Source: Aromatoleum buckelii (GTDB lineage: Bacteria > Pseudomonadota > Gammaproteobacteria > Burkholderiales > Rhodocyclaceae). From it: a stretch of DNA of 64,000 nt. The DNA is taken from NCBI RefSeq assembly GCF_012910785.2, contig NZ_WTVH02000001.1, positions 62,001 through 126,000 of the forward strand, in the 5' to 3' direction. Under the pieces are notes generated by a model. The model saw nothing but the letters and a program-made list of their open reading frames with translations, was not told the origin of the DNA and ran no database searches. Of the stretch, positions 8,443-15,620 are shown piece by piece. Made by a program: the position numbers and the translations under genes. Every line of letters starts with the position of its first letter. The stretch's first letter is position 1.

Positions 8443-8524
8443 GCGCGGTTCGGCCGCTCGCCGAAAACCACTGAAGCGACGAGCGGCCGCTAACAGGCGC
8501 ACTGGCGGGAGGGTAGGATCGGCC
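8443..8524. repeat. Recombinase 3' flank repeat, copy 1
   Basis: The 80 bases after the recombinase stop, with landmarks TCGCCGAAAACCACTGAAGC, GAGCGGCCGCTAAC and GGGAGGGTAGGATCGGCC, recur inverted at 17655-17728 after the second recombinase copy. Recombinase plus flank therefore form a large inverted repeat around the cassette region. Confidence 0.8.
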
Positions 8525-8633
8525 ACAACCGGTCACTCGATGAGCCACCCCAAAAGCAGCCAATGGACCCCTCTGCGTGTATGCTACCTACCTAGATTCC
8601 GAGGTGCTGCTTTTCGCCGAAATTTAGGGGGAC

Positions 8634-8747
8634 ATGAACATAATGAACCGACCACGAAACCCAGGCGGCAAGCGCACTTCAACTCCATTCGGACGCCGAG
8701 TTAAAAGGCAGCCGCCGGAGTTATGGCGCAGAACCGTCTCCCGATAA
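8634..8747 (+). CDS. Possible very small basic peptide
   Basis: A 37-residue frame beginning MNIMNRPRNPGGKRTSTPF and rich in Arg and Lys, with AGGGGGA five bases before the ATG. It runs into the attI-like site before stopping. There is no homology I recognise; it could be chance. Confidence 0.25.
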   Translation: MNIMNRPRNPGGKRTSTPFGRRVKRQPPELWRRTVSR

Positions 8748-8759
8748 CAAAAGTTAGCT
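8715..8759 (+). other. attI-like / cassette core site A
   Basis: TTATGGCGCAG, then CCGATAACAAAAGTTAGCT, resembles the last part of the class 1 attI site (GTTACGCAGCAG ... TAAAACAAAGTTAGGC, from memory). The core GTTAGCT (8753-8759) has one deviation from GTTRRRY. The first cassette gene starts 16 bases later, as expected for a cassette boundary. Confidence 0.45.
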
Positions 8760-8774
8760 GCTAAGGGGAGCAAC

Positions 8775-9209
8775 GTGGCAACTGCAATAACAGCACTGCT
8801 GTCTATCCTTGGCGTAGTGGTCGGCGCGCTTCTGCAAAACCATTTCGCCCGCCAGTCACATCAAGAGAAACACCTCTTGGAGTCGCGCAATGCCGCCTAC
8901 ATCGACTTCCTCGAGGCCGTCTCAGAAGTTGTCACTGCTCAGCGCATGGGCAACAAACAGAGAGAACTTGATCAGCTCGCTCGGTTAACTCACACAAAAG
9001 CCCGCATCTGCATCTTCGGTGAGGAGCACGTGGTTAGGCGGCTCGCCACATTCTGGACAGCGGGTGCCACACTGGAGACAGAGCAAGAGATTCTGGCTTT
9101 CACACGCTTCTGCATGGATATTCGCAAGTCGCTCGGCATTAAGGACAAGGAGTTCTTGCACAGCGAGGTGTCTCAACTGCTGTTTGCCATCAATCCGGCA
9201 CGCAGCTAA
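8775..9209 (+). CDS. Cassette-borne unknown protein with an N-terminal membrane anchor
   Basis: 144 residues. Residues 1-20 (MATAITALLSILGVVVGALL) form one membrane helix, followed by a charged, coiled-coil-prone cytosolic helix (NHFARQSHQEKHLLESRNAAY) and a helical domain. This layout is common in integron cassettes and in small effector genes of unknown function, and recurs at 10578 and 20193. A GGGGAG site lies just before the ATG. The stop overlaps the attC that follows, so gene plus attC form one cassette. Confidence 0.75.
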   Translation: MATAITALLSILGVVVGALLQNHFARQSHQEKHLLESRNAAYIDFLEAVSEVVTAQRMGNKQRELDQLARLTHTKARICIFGEEHVVRRLATFWTAGATLETEQEILAFTRFCMDIRKSLGIKDKEFLHSEVSQLLFAINPARS

Positions 9210-9263
9210 CAATTCATTCAAGCCGAAGCCGCTTCGCGGTTCGGCTTAATTCAGGCGTTGGAC
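9204..9263 (+). repeat. attC recombination site 1
   Basis: Sixty bases bounded by AGCTAAC (9204-9210) and GTTGGAC (9257-9263), the RYYYAAC and GTTRRRY core sites. Between them TTCAAGCCGAAGCCGC and GCGGTTCGGCTTAA form an imperfect inverted repeat with a TTCG loop, the classic short attC hairpin. Confidence 0.92.
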
Positions 9264-10448
9264 GACAAGAGCTTGAACCTCCCAGAACATCTCGAAGGCG
9301 TTAGGGTTGCCGCGAAAAGGGCGCTTCAGCCAATCCGTCCTGCCGGCGAAACGACTGCCGCTCCGAAAAACCTGCTTTTTTCATCACAGCGCACAGACGC
9401 AGGACGAGGGCTGCCTCCGTACTATCTGGTGTACTTTTTGCTGGTTGATCTGCTGGAGTTCAGAAACCTGGGGCGGTTCGAGAAGCTGGCCTGGTCTGTG
9501 CCGATTGACTACAACGGCAAGGCTTTTCTCATTGAGCACCGAAAGTTCGGACTTGGAATCTTTGTCGAAGACCCTGCGGCGCATGAAAAGGCCGCGGCAG
9601 AGGTTGCGGTACGAATTCACAAGGCAGTCAAGGTGGCGCGCCCCTATTTTGAATGGCGCGCCGAAACGGCAGTTGCCGAGTCAAAGCTCAACGTCAAGAA
9701 CCACACAAATGAACTTGGCGAGCGATTTAAATATTTCCTGAGCGAGTATAAGAGCGTTGTCGATTCAATTCGCAGCGAGGAAGGTCGGAGGAAAGACCTT
9801 TCACCCGAAGAGTGGATGTCAGGGTGTAATACCTTCTCTTCCGAGCCCTACATGCTAACGGAAAGAGCTACTTGGCTGGCCGGTGCGGTAATCGATGCGT
9901 TCTTCAGCTTCACTGAACACGTATTCATTCATCTCGCCATACTTCAGGGGAAAATTGCCACGGGAAATGAAGTCGCATCACTTGCTGGCGCAGATTGGGC
10001 TACTAAGTTCAAGGCGGTCTTTGATTTAAAGGATTCGACGGCGAAGCGCTTCTATGATGATCTGACCGAAATCAGGAGACAGCACAGGAACTTCGTTGCT
10101 CATGGTTCGTTTGGGAAACAAGGTGAGGCATTTACCTTTCACTCTGGAGCGGGAGCGGCTCCGGTACTGTTGCCGCACATGCGCGGAACGCAAAAGTTCG
10201 CTCTCACCGGACCTTTAACAGTGGAAGATCCCGAAGCTATAAAGACCATATTGAGCTTCATGGAATTTCTATGGGCGGACGAGCGCGAGCCTGCAAGAAT
10301 TTACCTTCAGCGAACCAGCCTGCCGGTCATTATGACGATGGCTGCCGACGGCACGTACGCCAGGGCCATGCAATCATGCGAAGAAATGGAAAGTTTGGCG
10401 GAGCACCTTGTGGGCGAATGGGATCGCTCGGCGAACATGGATTGGTAA
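9258..10448 (+). CDS. Cassette-borne protein with a HEPN-like motif
   Basis: 396 residues, unknown family. The C-terminal third contains DDLTEIRRQHRNFVAHGSFG (about residues 270-290); R-N-F-V-A-H fits the R-x4-6-H motif of HEPN ribonuclease domains and lies in a helical context. The first 200 residues look alpha/beta. The TTG start is inside the core site of attC 1; no better start exists before residue 186, so the true start is uncertain. The gene is followed at 14 bases by attC 2. An RNase or toxin role is inference from one motif. Confidence 0.6.
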   Translation: MDDKSLNLPEHLEGVRVAAKRALQPIRPAGETTAAPKNLLFSSQRTDAGRGLPPYYLVYFLLVDLLEFRNLGRFEKLAWSVPIDYNGKAFLIEHRKFGLGIFVEDPAAHEKAAAEVAVRIHKAVKVARPYFEWRAETAVAESKLNVKNHTNELGERFKYFLSEYKSVVDSIRSEEGRRKDLSPEEWMSGCNTFSSEPYMLTERATWLAGAVIDAFFSFTEHVFIHLAILQGKIATGNEVASLAGADWATKFKAVFDLKDSTAKRFYDDLTEIRRQHRNFVAHGSFGKQGEAFTFHSGAGAAPVLLPHMRGTQKFALTGPLTVEDPEAIKTILSFMEFLWADEREPARIYLQRTSLPVIMTMAADGTYARAMQSCEEMESLAEHLVGEWDRSANMDW

Positions 10449-10461
10449 CCGTGGAATTGTC

Positions 10462-10560
10462 GTCCAACAACGTGTTGCAGCGGACACTTGACCCGCCGCC
10501 CACTTTTGCTATCGCAAAAGCAGGCATCGTCTCAAGTGCCGCTGAACACAGGCGTTGTGC
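10462..10560 (+). repeat. attC recombination site 2
   Basis: 99 bases between GTCCAAC (10462-10468) and GTTGTGC (10554-10560). The arms GTGTTGCAGCGGACACTTGA and TCAAGTGCCGCTGAACAC pair with a few unpaired extra bases, as attC folding requires. The centre has a second hairpin, CTTTTGC with GCAAAAG. Confidence 0.9.
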
Positions 10561-10577
10561 TTGGATGTCAGCCTGCC

Positions 10578-11111
10578 ATGATTGAACTAATGCAAGCGCT
10601 GCTCACTCCCGTCGTCGCCATTACGACGACCTATATCGCGTATCAACAGTACCGGATTCAGAGAGACGAGAGAGCAATGGTCTTGTACGACCGTCGGCTG
10701 GCGATATTCAAGGTTGCGATGAGGGTCCTTGATCGTGTGAGAGTTGGCGATTCCTTAACGACCGAAGATGTCTTCTCGTGGGCGTCGTCAGTGGGAGAGG
10801 CGCCTTTTCTCTTTGGTAACGAAGTTCAGGCGGTTCTTGACTCAATGTTCGGCGTGCTCTACGAGTTCGCAGTTGAATCAGAGCCGGTGACTAGAGGCAA
10901 ACCCTATAACTCTTCGTGTGCAGAGCTTGCTCTGGATGTTGAAGCCCTTCGCGGACCGTTAATGAAAGTGCTCTCCCCGTATCTATATCCGTCAGCTCTG
11001 CCGCCGCGGCGAAAACGCCGTCTTTCGCCGAAGCAGGTAGAACGGCTGCTTTCTGATGTGGCCTCAAGCAGGGCTGCAGATTCAAGATCAGAGCAAGACA
11101 TCCCGTTCTGA
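10578..11111 (+). CDS. Cassette-borne unknown protein, membrane-anchored
   Basis: 177 residues from the ATG at 10578, 17 bases after attC 2. An N-terminal hydrophobic segment (MQALLTPVVAITTTYIAYQQY) is followed by a soluble helical domain. The layout is like the cassette protein at 8775. A longer frame from 10488 would run through the attC and is rejected. Function unknown. Confidence 0.7.
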   Translation: MIELMQALLTPVVAITTTYIAYQQYRIQRDERAMVLYDRRLAIFKVAMRVLDRVRVGDSLTTEDVFSWASSVGEAPFLFGNEVQAVLDSMFGVLYEFAVESEPVTRGKPYNSSCAELALDVEALRGPLMKVLSPYLYPSALPPRRKRRLSPKQVERLLSDVASSRAADSRSEQDIPF

Positions 11112-11478
11112 TGATCTGCGCAATCCTGCCCATCCAGTGCTTGCAGCCGACCGCCAAAATGCTGCGCCTTTTGCCGTCGGCTGAAGGCCGTCGTTGAGCG
11201 TCTGCTTCGAGCTTTACCGACTGACCGCCAAGGGTCGTGTGCTGCCGAGCGCGTGGCCAGAGCCGGTCGGTCTCGCCGATATCTACCGCAGTGCCGGTGC
11301 ACGGCCTGAAACCGCACAGAAGCAGCGTGGACTTCTGGGTAGGAAAAGCTTGGCGGCGCGTGCCGCTTCAGCACTTTCGTGGCCGCGAATTTTGGCGACA
11401 GAACGACTTTGAATTAGTAAGGCGCAGCGCTGAGCCTTGGCATGAAGCTAACCGCGATGTTCAATTGATCTACACACA
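11112..11478. other. Intergenic cassette DNA, possible decayed attC
   Basis: No gene. An inverted repeat CAGCCGAC (11148-11155) / GTCGGCTG (about 11175-11182) followed by GTTGAGC (11193-11199) looks like the right half of an attC, but no matching RYYYAAC is present on the left. The rest shows nothing. Confidence 0.4.
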
Positions 11479-12357
11479 ATGAATTTCCTCTACCACTACA
11501 CGAGCCTAAACGGCATCCTTGGAATCCTAAGCAGTCGCCGCATCTGGGCGACACACGCGTCCTATTTGAACGACGCGAGCGAGTTCTTCCACGGCTTATC
11601 GTTTGCGAAGCAGCTGGCTGGCGGCATCTTCATGGAGGATGATTATCTCGCAGCGTTTGGATGGGCAGTCCGTCACGGCCTTGAAGCAGTCTCCGCTGAT
11701 GAACTTTACGTTGCCTCCTTTAGCGAGAAGGCCGACCTTCTTAGTCAATGGCGCGGCTACTGCCCGGCCGGCGCTGGCCTTTGCTTGGGGTTCGATGTTG
11801 ATCAGCTAAGGACTTTCTGCCAAGGCAAAGGGTACAGGCTGGAACAGTGTATTTATGAGCACAGGGAACAGATTCAGCAGGTTGAGGATCTTGTGAGCAA
11901 GTGCTTTGAAGGATTTCCAAAGCCTCGCTTGACTAGATGCGACTTTGAAAATCTTGACTCAAAGAGCAAGGTGGACGCGGAGATCAACTATCGGCTCCGG
12001 ACATCAGAAGGGTCAGAAAAACCCCAGGCTGACGCCGCTATAGAGCGGCTCTGCGCCGAAATCACCGAGATTGCGCCGCTTTTTAAGAACCAAGGCTTTC
12101 ATGAGGAGGCAGAGTGGCGCATCGTAGCCAGACATCCGGAAGAGCCCACTAAATTTCGCACTGCTTCGTCCTACTTGGCTCCATACGTCGAGTTAGAAGT
12201 CCTTTCTGAACCTGCAGAATCCGCTTTACGCGAAGTCATCATTGGCCCAAATCCGAACCAGAGGCGCTGTGAATCATCCGTAAAGATGTTACTGGCCTCC
12301 TTCGGGCTCAGTGAAGTTGAGGTGAAGACCTCGCCTCTGCCATTCAATAGTTGGTGA
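11479..12357 (+). CDS. DUF2971 domain protein
   Basis: 292 residues. The DUF2971 pattern is clear: FLYHYTSLNGILGIL at the N terminus, IWATHASYLNDASEF (about residues 23-37), FSEKADLLSQWRGY then GAGLCLGFD (about 82-107), and FHEEAEWRIVAR (about 211-222). Members of this family are widespread in islands, cassettes and defence regions; their biochemical role is not established. No signal peptide or membrane segment. It stands alone in the cassette region, and its own attC was not found. Confidence 0.85.
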   Translation: MNFLYHYTSLNGILGILSSRRIWATHASYLNDASEFFHGLSFAKQLAGGIFMEDDYLAAFGWAVRHGLEAVSADELYVASFSEKADLLSQWRGYCPAGAGLCLGFDVDQLRTFCQGKGYRLEQCIYEHREQIQQVEDLVSKCFEGFPKPRLTRCDFENLDSKSKVDAEINYRLRTSEGSEKPQADAAIERLCAEITEIAPLFKNQGFHEEAEWRIVARHPEEPTKFRTASSYLAPYVELEVLSEPAESALREVIIGPNPNQRRCESSVKMLLASFGLSEVEVKTSPLPFNSW

Positions 12358-12822
12358 CGTAGCTACTCTACTGTAGCTCGATGATGTCGCAGACGGCTTT
12401 GCGCCTCGGGCGTCAGCTCTGACTCGGAGCCTAGGTCGGCTTTGGGTCGAGCCCGACCCGTCGGCGAAGGTCAGAGCTGCGGTTTGAACGAAGTTGGGGA
12501 CGTCGGGGGGGGGGTCTTGTTACAGGCTGAAGGCGAAGTCCCGGCCATGAGCGGACTTTCGTGCGTACTGAAGGAAAGCGGCCCGTCGGAGCCCAGGTGG
12601 GGTGTGCGGCTCTCGTAGGCAGCATCGGGCGCCGGCGACAAGACGGACGAAAGCGGTGTGCGTTCGTACCCGGTGGACATAGGTTTATTCTGTCATTAAG
12701 CTGTCATGCTAATGACGGAGCCGTTGGGTGCCGCAATTCATAGGGTGTTATGAATTCAAGTAGCTACAGGATTCCCCGTTCGTTACACGCAGGCAAGCTG
12801 GTTGTGACTTCCGGACGGGCTC
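12358..12822. other. Non-coding cassette-region DNA
   Basis: 465 bases without a supported gene. GC-rich degenerate repeat-like sequence (12400-12690) includes a run of nine G around 12508. The last 60 bases resemble the upstream part of an attI site. Confidence 0.5.
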
Positions 12823-12882
12823 GATGCTATGCAGCAGACCGAATGTTATGCTTCAGTACTGCCTCCAAAGACAAGGTTCGCT
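12823..12882 (+). other. attI-like / cassette core site B
   Basis: GATGCTATGCAGCAG, GAATGTTATGC, TACTGCC and AAAGACAAGGTTCGC follow the order of the class 1 attI tail (GATGTTATGGAGCAG, GATGTTACGC, AGTCGCC, AAAACAAAGTTAGGC; recalled). The core GTTCGCT departs from GTTRRRY. A gene starts 10 bases after it. Confidence 0.4.
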
Positions 12883-12891
12883 ATTCCACAT

Positions 12892-13314
12892 ATGCCTATT
12901 GACTGCTATCACGGCACGATCGACGCAACCGCCGACGACCTAGTTGATGGAAAGGTCGATATCCGAGTCGGTGGCGGAGAGCTCGGCATGGGCTTCTACA
13001 CAGGGGAATATCTCTGGGTAGCAAAGTCTTGGGCCGCAAATCGACATGGTCTTAATGGAGCCGTGGTCCATGTTGAGATCGACGATGGAAATTTTTTTGA
13101 TTTGGAACCACTATTGCTTTCACGTCTCGATGCATTGAAACACAGAGACGAGATCAAGAGTGCGGGAGCGACGCGCACCCACACGTTCAAAGGAAACGTC
13201 GTGTCGTCGCCGATTGTCGGTACAACTCGAGTCGACGCCGAGCAATACAAGTTTGAAAGTGAGAAGGCCGAGTCTCTTCTAAACGGCTCAGCTGTCAATC
13301 GGAAGAAGGTTTGA
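12892..13314 (+). CDS. DUF3990-like protein with ADP-ribosyltransferase fold
   Basis: 140 residues from the ATG at 12892; a longer frame from 12829 runs through the attI-like site and is not preferred. Residues 4-7 (CYHGT) and ELGMGFYTGEYLWVAKSWA (about 31-49) match the H-G and D/E-x-G-x-G-F-Y-x-T...A-x-x-W-A pattern of DUF3990, a family related in fold to mono-ADP-ribosyltransferases. The His and Tyr would contact NAD. The stop overlaps the start of the next gene (TGATG), so the two are translationally coupled, as in toxin-antitoxin or effector-immunity pairs. The activity is not proven by sequence. Confidence 0.65.
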   Translation: MPIDCYHGTIDATADDLVDGKVDIRVGGGELGMGFYTGEYLWVAKSWAANRHGLNGAVVHVEIDDGNFFDLEPLLLSRLDALKHRDEIKSAGATRTHTFKGNVVSSPIVGTTRVDAEQYKFESEKAESLLNGSAVNRKKV

Positions 13315-13739
13315 TGCGTTCTGTCTTCTATCTTTGCCGTAGCCCCCACGACCCTGAGCTATTTCTTTTCGCAAATGAGCTGCCCGAAAACTACTATTCA
13401 CCAGGACTTTTCGTTGTAGAGGCTATTAACCGACGAGGAATGCTCGGGCCGAACTTTAAGTTTCTAGCGAGACAAGATCGGCAAACTATGAGCCTTGAAC
13501 TACGTCGTTCAGAAAATGGCAGGGCATATATGGTAGATGCAGGCCATAACGGAACGTTTTACTTCAAGGCAATCGCGTTAGATCGGAAATCACGCTATTC
13601 AGGTCAGCGCGGCGACTCGTTCAACGGTATGTCTTTATATCGACTTGAGCCGGCCAACATGAGACAACTCGAGCGAATATGCGCTGATCGCGACTTCTAC
13701 TTCATCGGCAGTGCTGGAATCGATCCCAATAATGACTAA
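13314..13739 (+). CDS. Unknown partner of the DUF3990-like protein
   Basis: About 141 residues. It starts within the stop codon of the preceding gene and ends inside attC 3, so both genes travel in one cassette. The sequence is mixed alpha/beta, with aromatic-rich stretches such as FYLCRSPHDPELFLF and NENYYSPGLFVVE-like segments; no known domain is recognised. Being coupled to a likely ADP-ribosyltransferase, it is a candidate antitoxin, hydrolase or accessory factor; this is inference. Confidence 0.65.
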   Translation: MRSVFYLCRSPHDPELFLFANELPENYYSPGLFVVEAINRRGMLGPNFKFLARQDRQTMSLELRRSENGRAYMVDAGHNGTFYFKAIALDRKSRYSGQRGDSFNGMSLYRLEPANMRQLERICADRDFYFIGSAGIDPNND

Positions 13740-13792
13740 CCTCTCGCTACACCGGAAGGGCTTCGGCCGCCGGCGAAATCAATTCGTTAGCC
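13734..13792 (+). repeat. attC recombination site 3
   Basis: 59 bases from GACTAAC (13734-13740) to GTTAGCC (13786-13792), a matched pair of core sites. The inner arms around CCGGAAGG, CTTCGG and CCGCCGG can fold into a short hairpin. It directly follows the two-gene cassette. Confidence 0.82.
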
Positions 13793-13991
13793 GACGCAAA
13801 ATAGCCAACTCAGCCTCAGATTCCTCTGTTGATGCGAAGCGCCAGGTTCGTGTGCCTCTGCATACGCCCCCCCAACAGCGAGGATTTTTTACCAAGCCTC
13901 CGGATACGTATGTTGTTCCACACTCATAGCGGCGCTTTCCTCAGTCGAAGAAAACTCTCAAAGAAATAACATAATACTTTTACGGGAAAGC

Positions 13992-14768
13992 ATGACAAAA
14001 AATTACAACGCCACCAAGACAGGATTCACTGTAGTTGACTCAGAGACGTTTCACACTCTTCGGGTTCTCTACCAGAACGATACATATCAGGGTCTCGTAG
14101 AGATTCCCGAGCAGGGCGAGGTTCTTCCGCTTGCCCCTTGGAGAAAAGGCGAAAACCCCTTTCAGGACGACTATTTATTTGAAGGTGCCGAGACGGGCTT
14201 TAGCGATCGCGGAACTTGGTGGTTCACCATACGACCGTCTACTCCGTTTAGCCAGATAATGGCTGAGGTAGAGGCGCTTAACCAAGTTGGCTTTTTCAAG
14301 CGACTTCGACGAAAAGATGCTCCAAAGTTGATTGATGTCGTACCAAAACAGACAAAGAGCGGGTATTTGTTCTGGGATATCAACGATGATCTTGGCAAGT
14401 CGTGCGAGGAGATCATGCAGAGCACGCCCGAAGTTCAGATGGCTTATGGTTATGCGAGACGGGCGGCAGTCGCGGGAATGTACCTGCAAGGCATCGTAAA
14501 AAGAGAGATCTACGATCATGTCTTTGCTGTGTTTAAATCACTTCAGTTGCAAACCGGCCAGACGGTGGACTTTCAAAAGCAGGCGTTTCTGGATTCAATA
14601 GACTACATGCAAACTTACAGTCCATTCATAACCAGCTTCTTCGTGAAAACGATGGTTCCGATGGTTCAAGAGTACGAAGGCAGTTCATGTCGAGTTGGCG
14701 ATGCTAACTTCTTCAAAGCTGTCTTGGATTTGGCTCACTCGTCCGAGGACGATAGTCGGCACAACTGA
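13992..14768 (+). CDS. Unknown protein in the cassette region
   Basis: 258 residues with no recognised domain. The N-terminal 90 residues look beta-rich (LRVLYQNDTYQGLVEIPEQG) and the rest helical. No signal peptide or membrane helix. AT-rich codon use beside GC-rich neighbours suggests transfer. The ATG has GGGAAAGC upstream. No attC was found after it, so it may not be a functional cassette. Confidence 0.65.
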   Translation: MTKNYNATKTGFTVVDSETFHTLRVLYQNDTYQGLVEIPEQGEVLPLAPWRKGENPFQDDYLFEGAETGFSDRGTWWFTIRPSTPFSQIMAEVEALNQVGFFKRLRRKDAPKLIDVVPKQTKSGYLFWDINDDLGKSCEEIMQSTPEVQMAYGYARRAAVAGMYLQGIVKREIYDHVFAVFKSLQLQTGQTVDFQKQAFLDSIDYMQTYSPFITSFFVKTMVPMVQEYEGSSCRVGDANFFKAVLDLAHSSEDDSRHN

Positions 14769-15620
14769 GTTCCTGCCTAACGTATTTCAATGACAAGCAG
14801 TGTTGTAATGATGGCGCCCCGTCGCTCATAGCCATTCTTGACGCGCATCAGGATAGACTTCGATACTCGCTATAGATTCTGTCCAGAAGGGAGCGGGTAA
14901 TAGACTCGTGGCACAGCAGTCTCAAAGTTTGCAATTCGCAGCAGCCGGGGCATGTCAAGATCGTTGCGGCAATTGAAAAATCCTTGTGAGCCACTTCGGG
15001 GCGTCGCTAACACCTTGGTTGAGACGAGGCCCAACGACAAGGCGGCCCGGCCGTTGCCCCCGCCCCTCATCGTGACGTTGAACGTCAGCTTTCCTTTAAC
15101 GTCAATGACGCCATTGGGTCGAGTCCGGCTGTAGCCAGGCGGGCCAAGCGGTCGCTGAGGCCAACTTCCAGACCTACGGCGGCTCACCGATGCATTTCGG
15201 CCATCAAGAGACATAGCGGCTGAGAAATTTCGGCCAACGCGAATGGCGGGTAACCGATCCTGGACCGGTCGGCTGCCTGTCTTCGGAGTCAGACAAGTCA
15301 TCGGCCTGACCGGCCGTTGGCCTGATGGTCCGTGTCGGGCGGCAATGCGACGGTCACTTGCCGGTCAGCTGCTGAGGGAGCTCATTGACCGCTTGTCACG
15401 TCGGGCTACAGCCGGACCCGACTGCAGACCGAACGCGGAGTGCGACCAGCCGGTCGTCGATTCGACACAGCCGCCATTCGGACGGCTAGTTCGCTCCAAG
15501 AACAGCCAGGCGACCTACGCGTGGCATGCAACTGAGCCAAAGGAGCCCCAAGCCATGAACAAATTAATCAACGGCGACGTAGGTTATGGCTTTGGGCTTG
15601 AAGTAGGGTATCCCTCGCCG
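14769..15620. other. 850-base stretch without a gene
   Basis: GC-rich degenerate sequence on both strands; no frame shows protein-like composition. Around 15295-15400 it holds a partial relative of the dispersed repeat (GGCCTGACCGGCCGTTGGCC, GGGCGGCAATGCG, CATTGACCGCTTG). Confidence 0.5.

Noticed and set aside
11148-11199. A further attC site after the gene at 10578
   Set aside because: Hairpin arms and GTTGAGC are present but no RYYYAAC core on the left; kept only as a possible decayed site.
12500-12520. Run of nine G in the cassette region
   Set aside because: A homopolymer in non-coding degenerate DNA with no gene or promoter placed so that slippage would switch anything.
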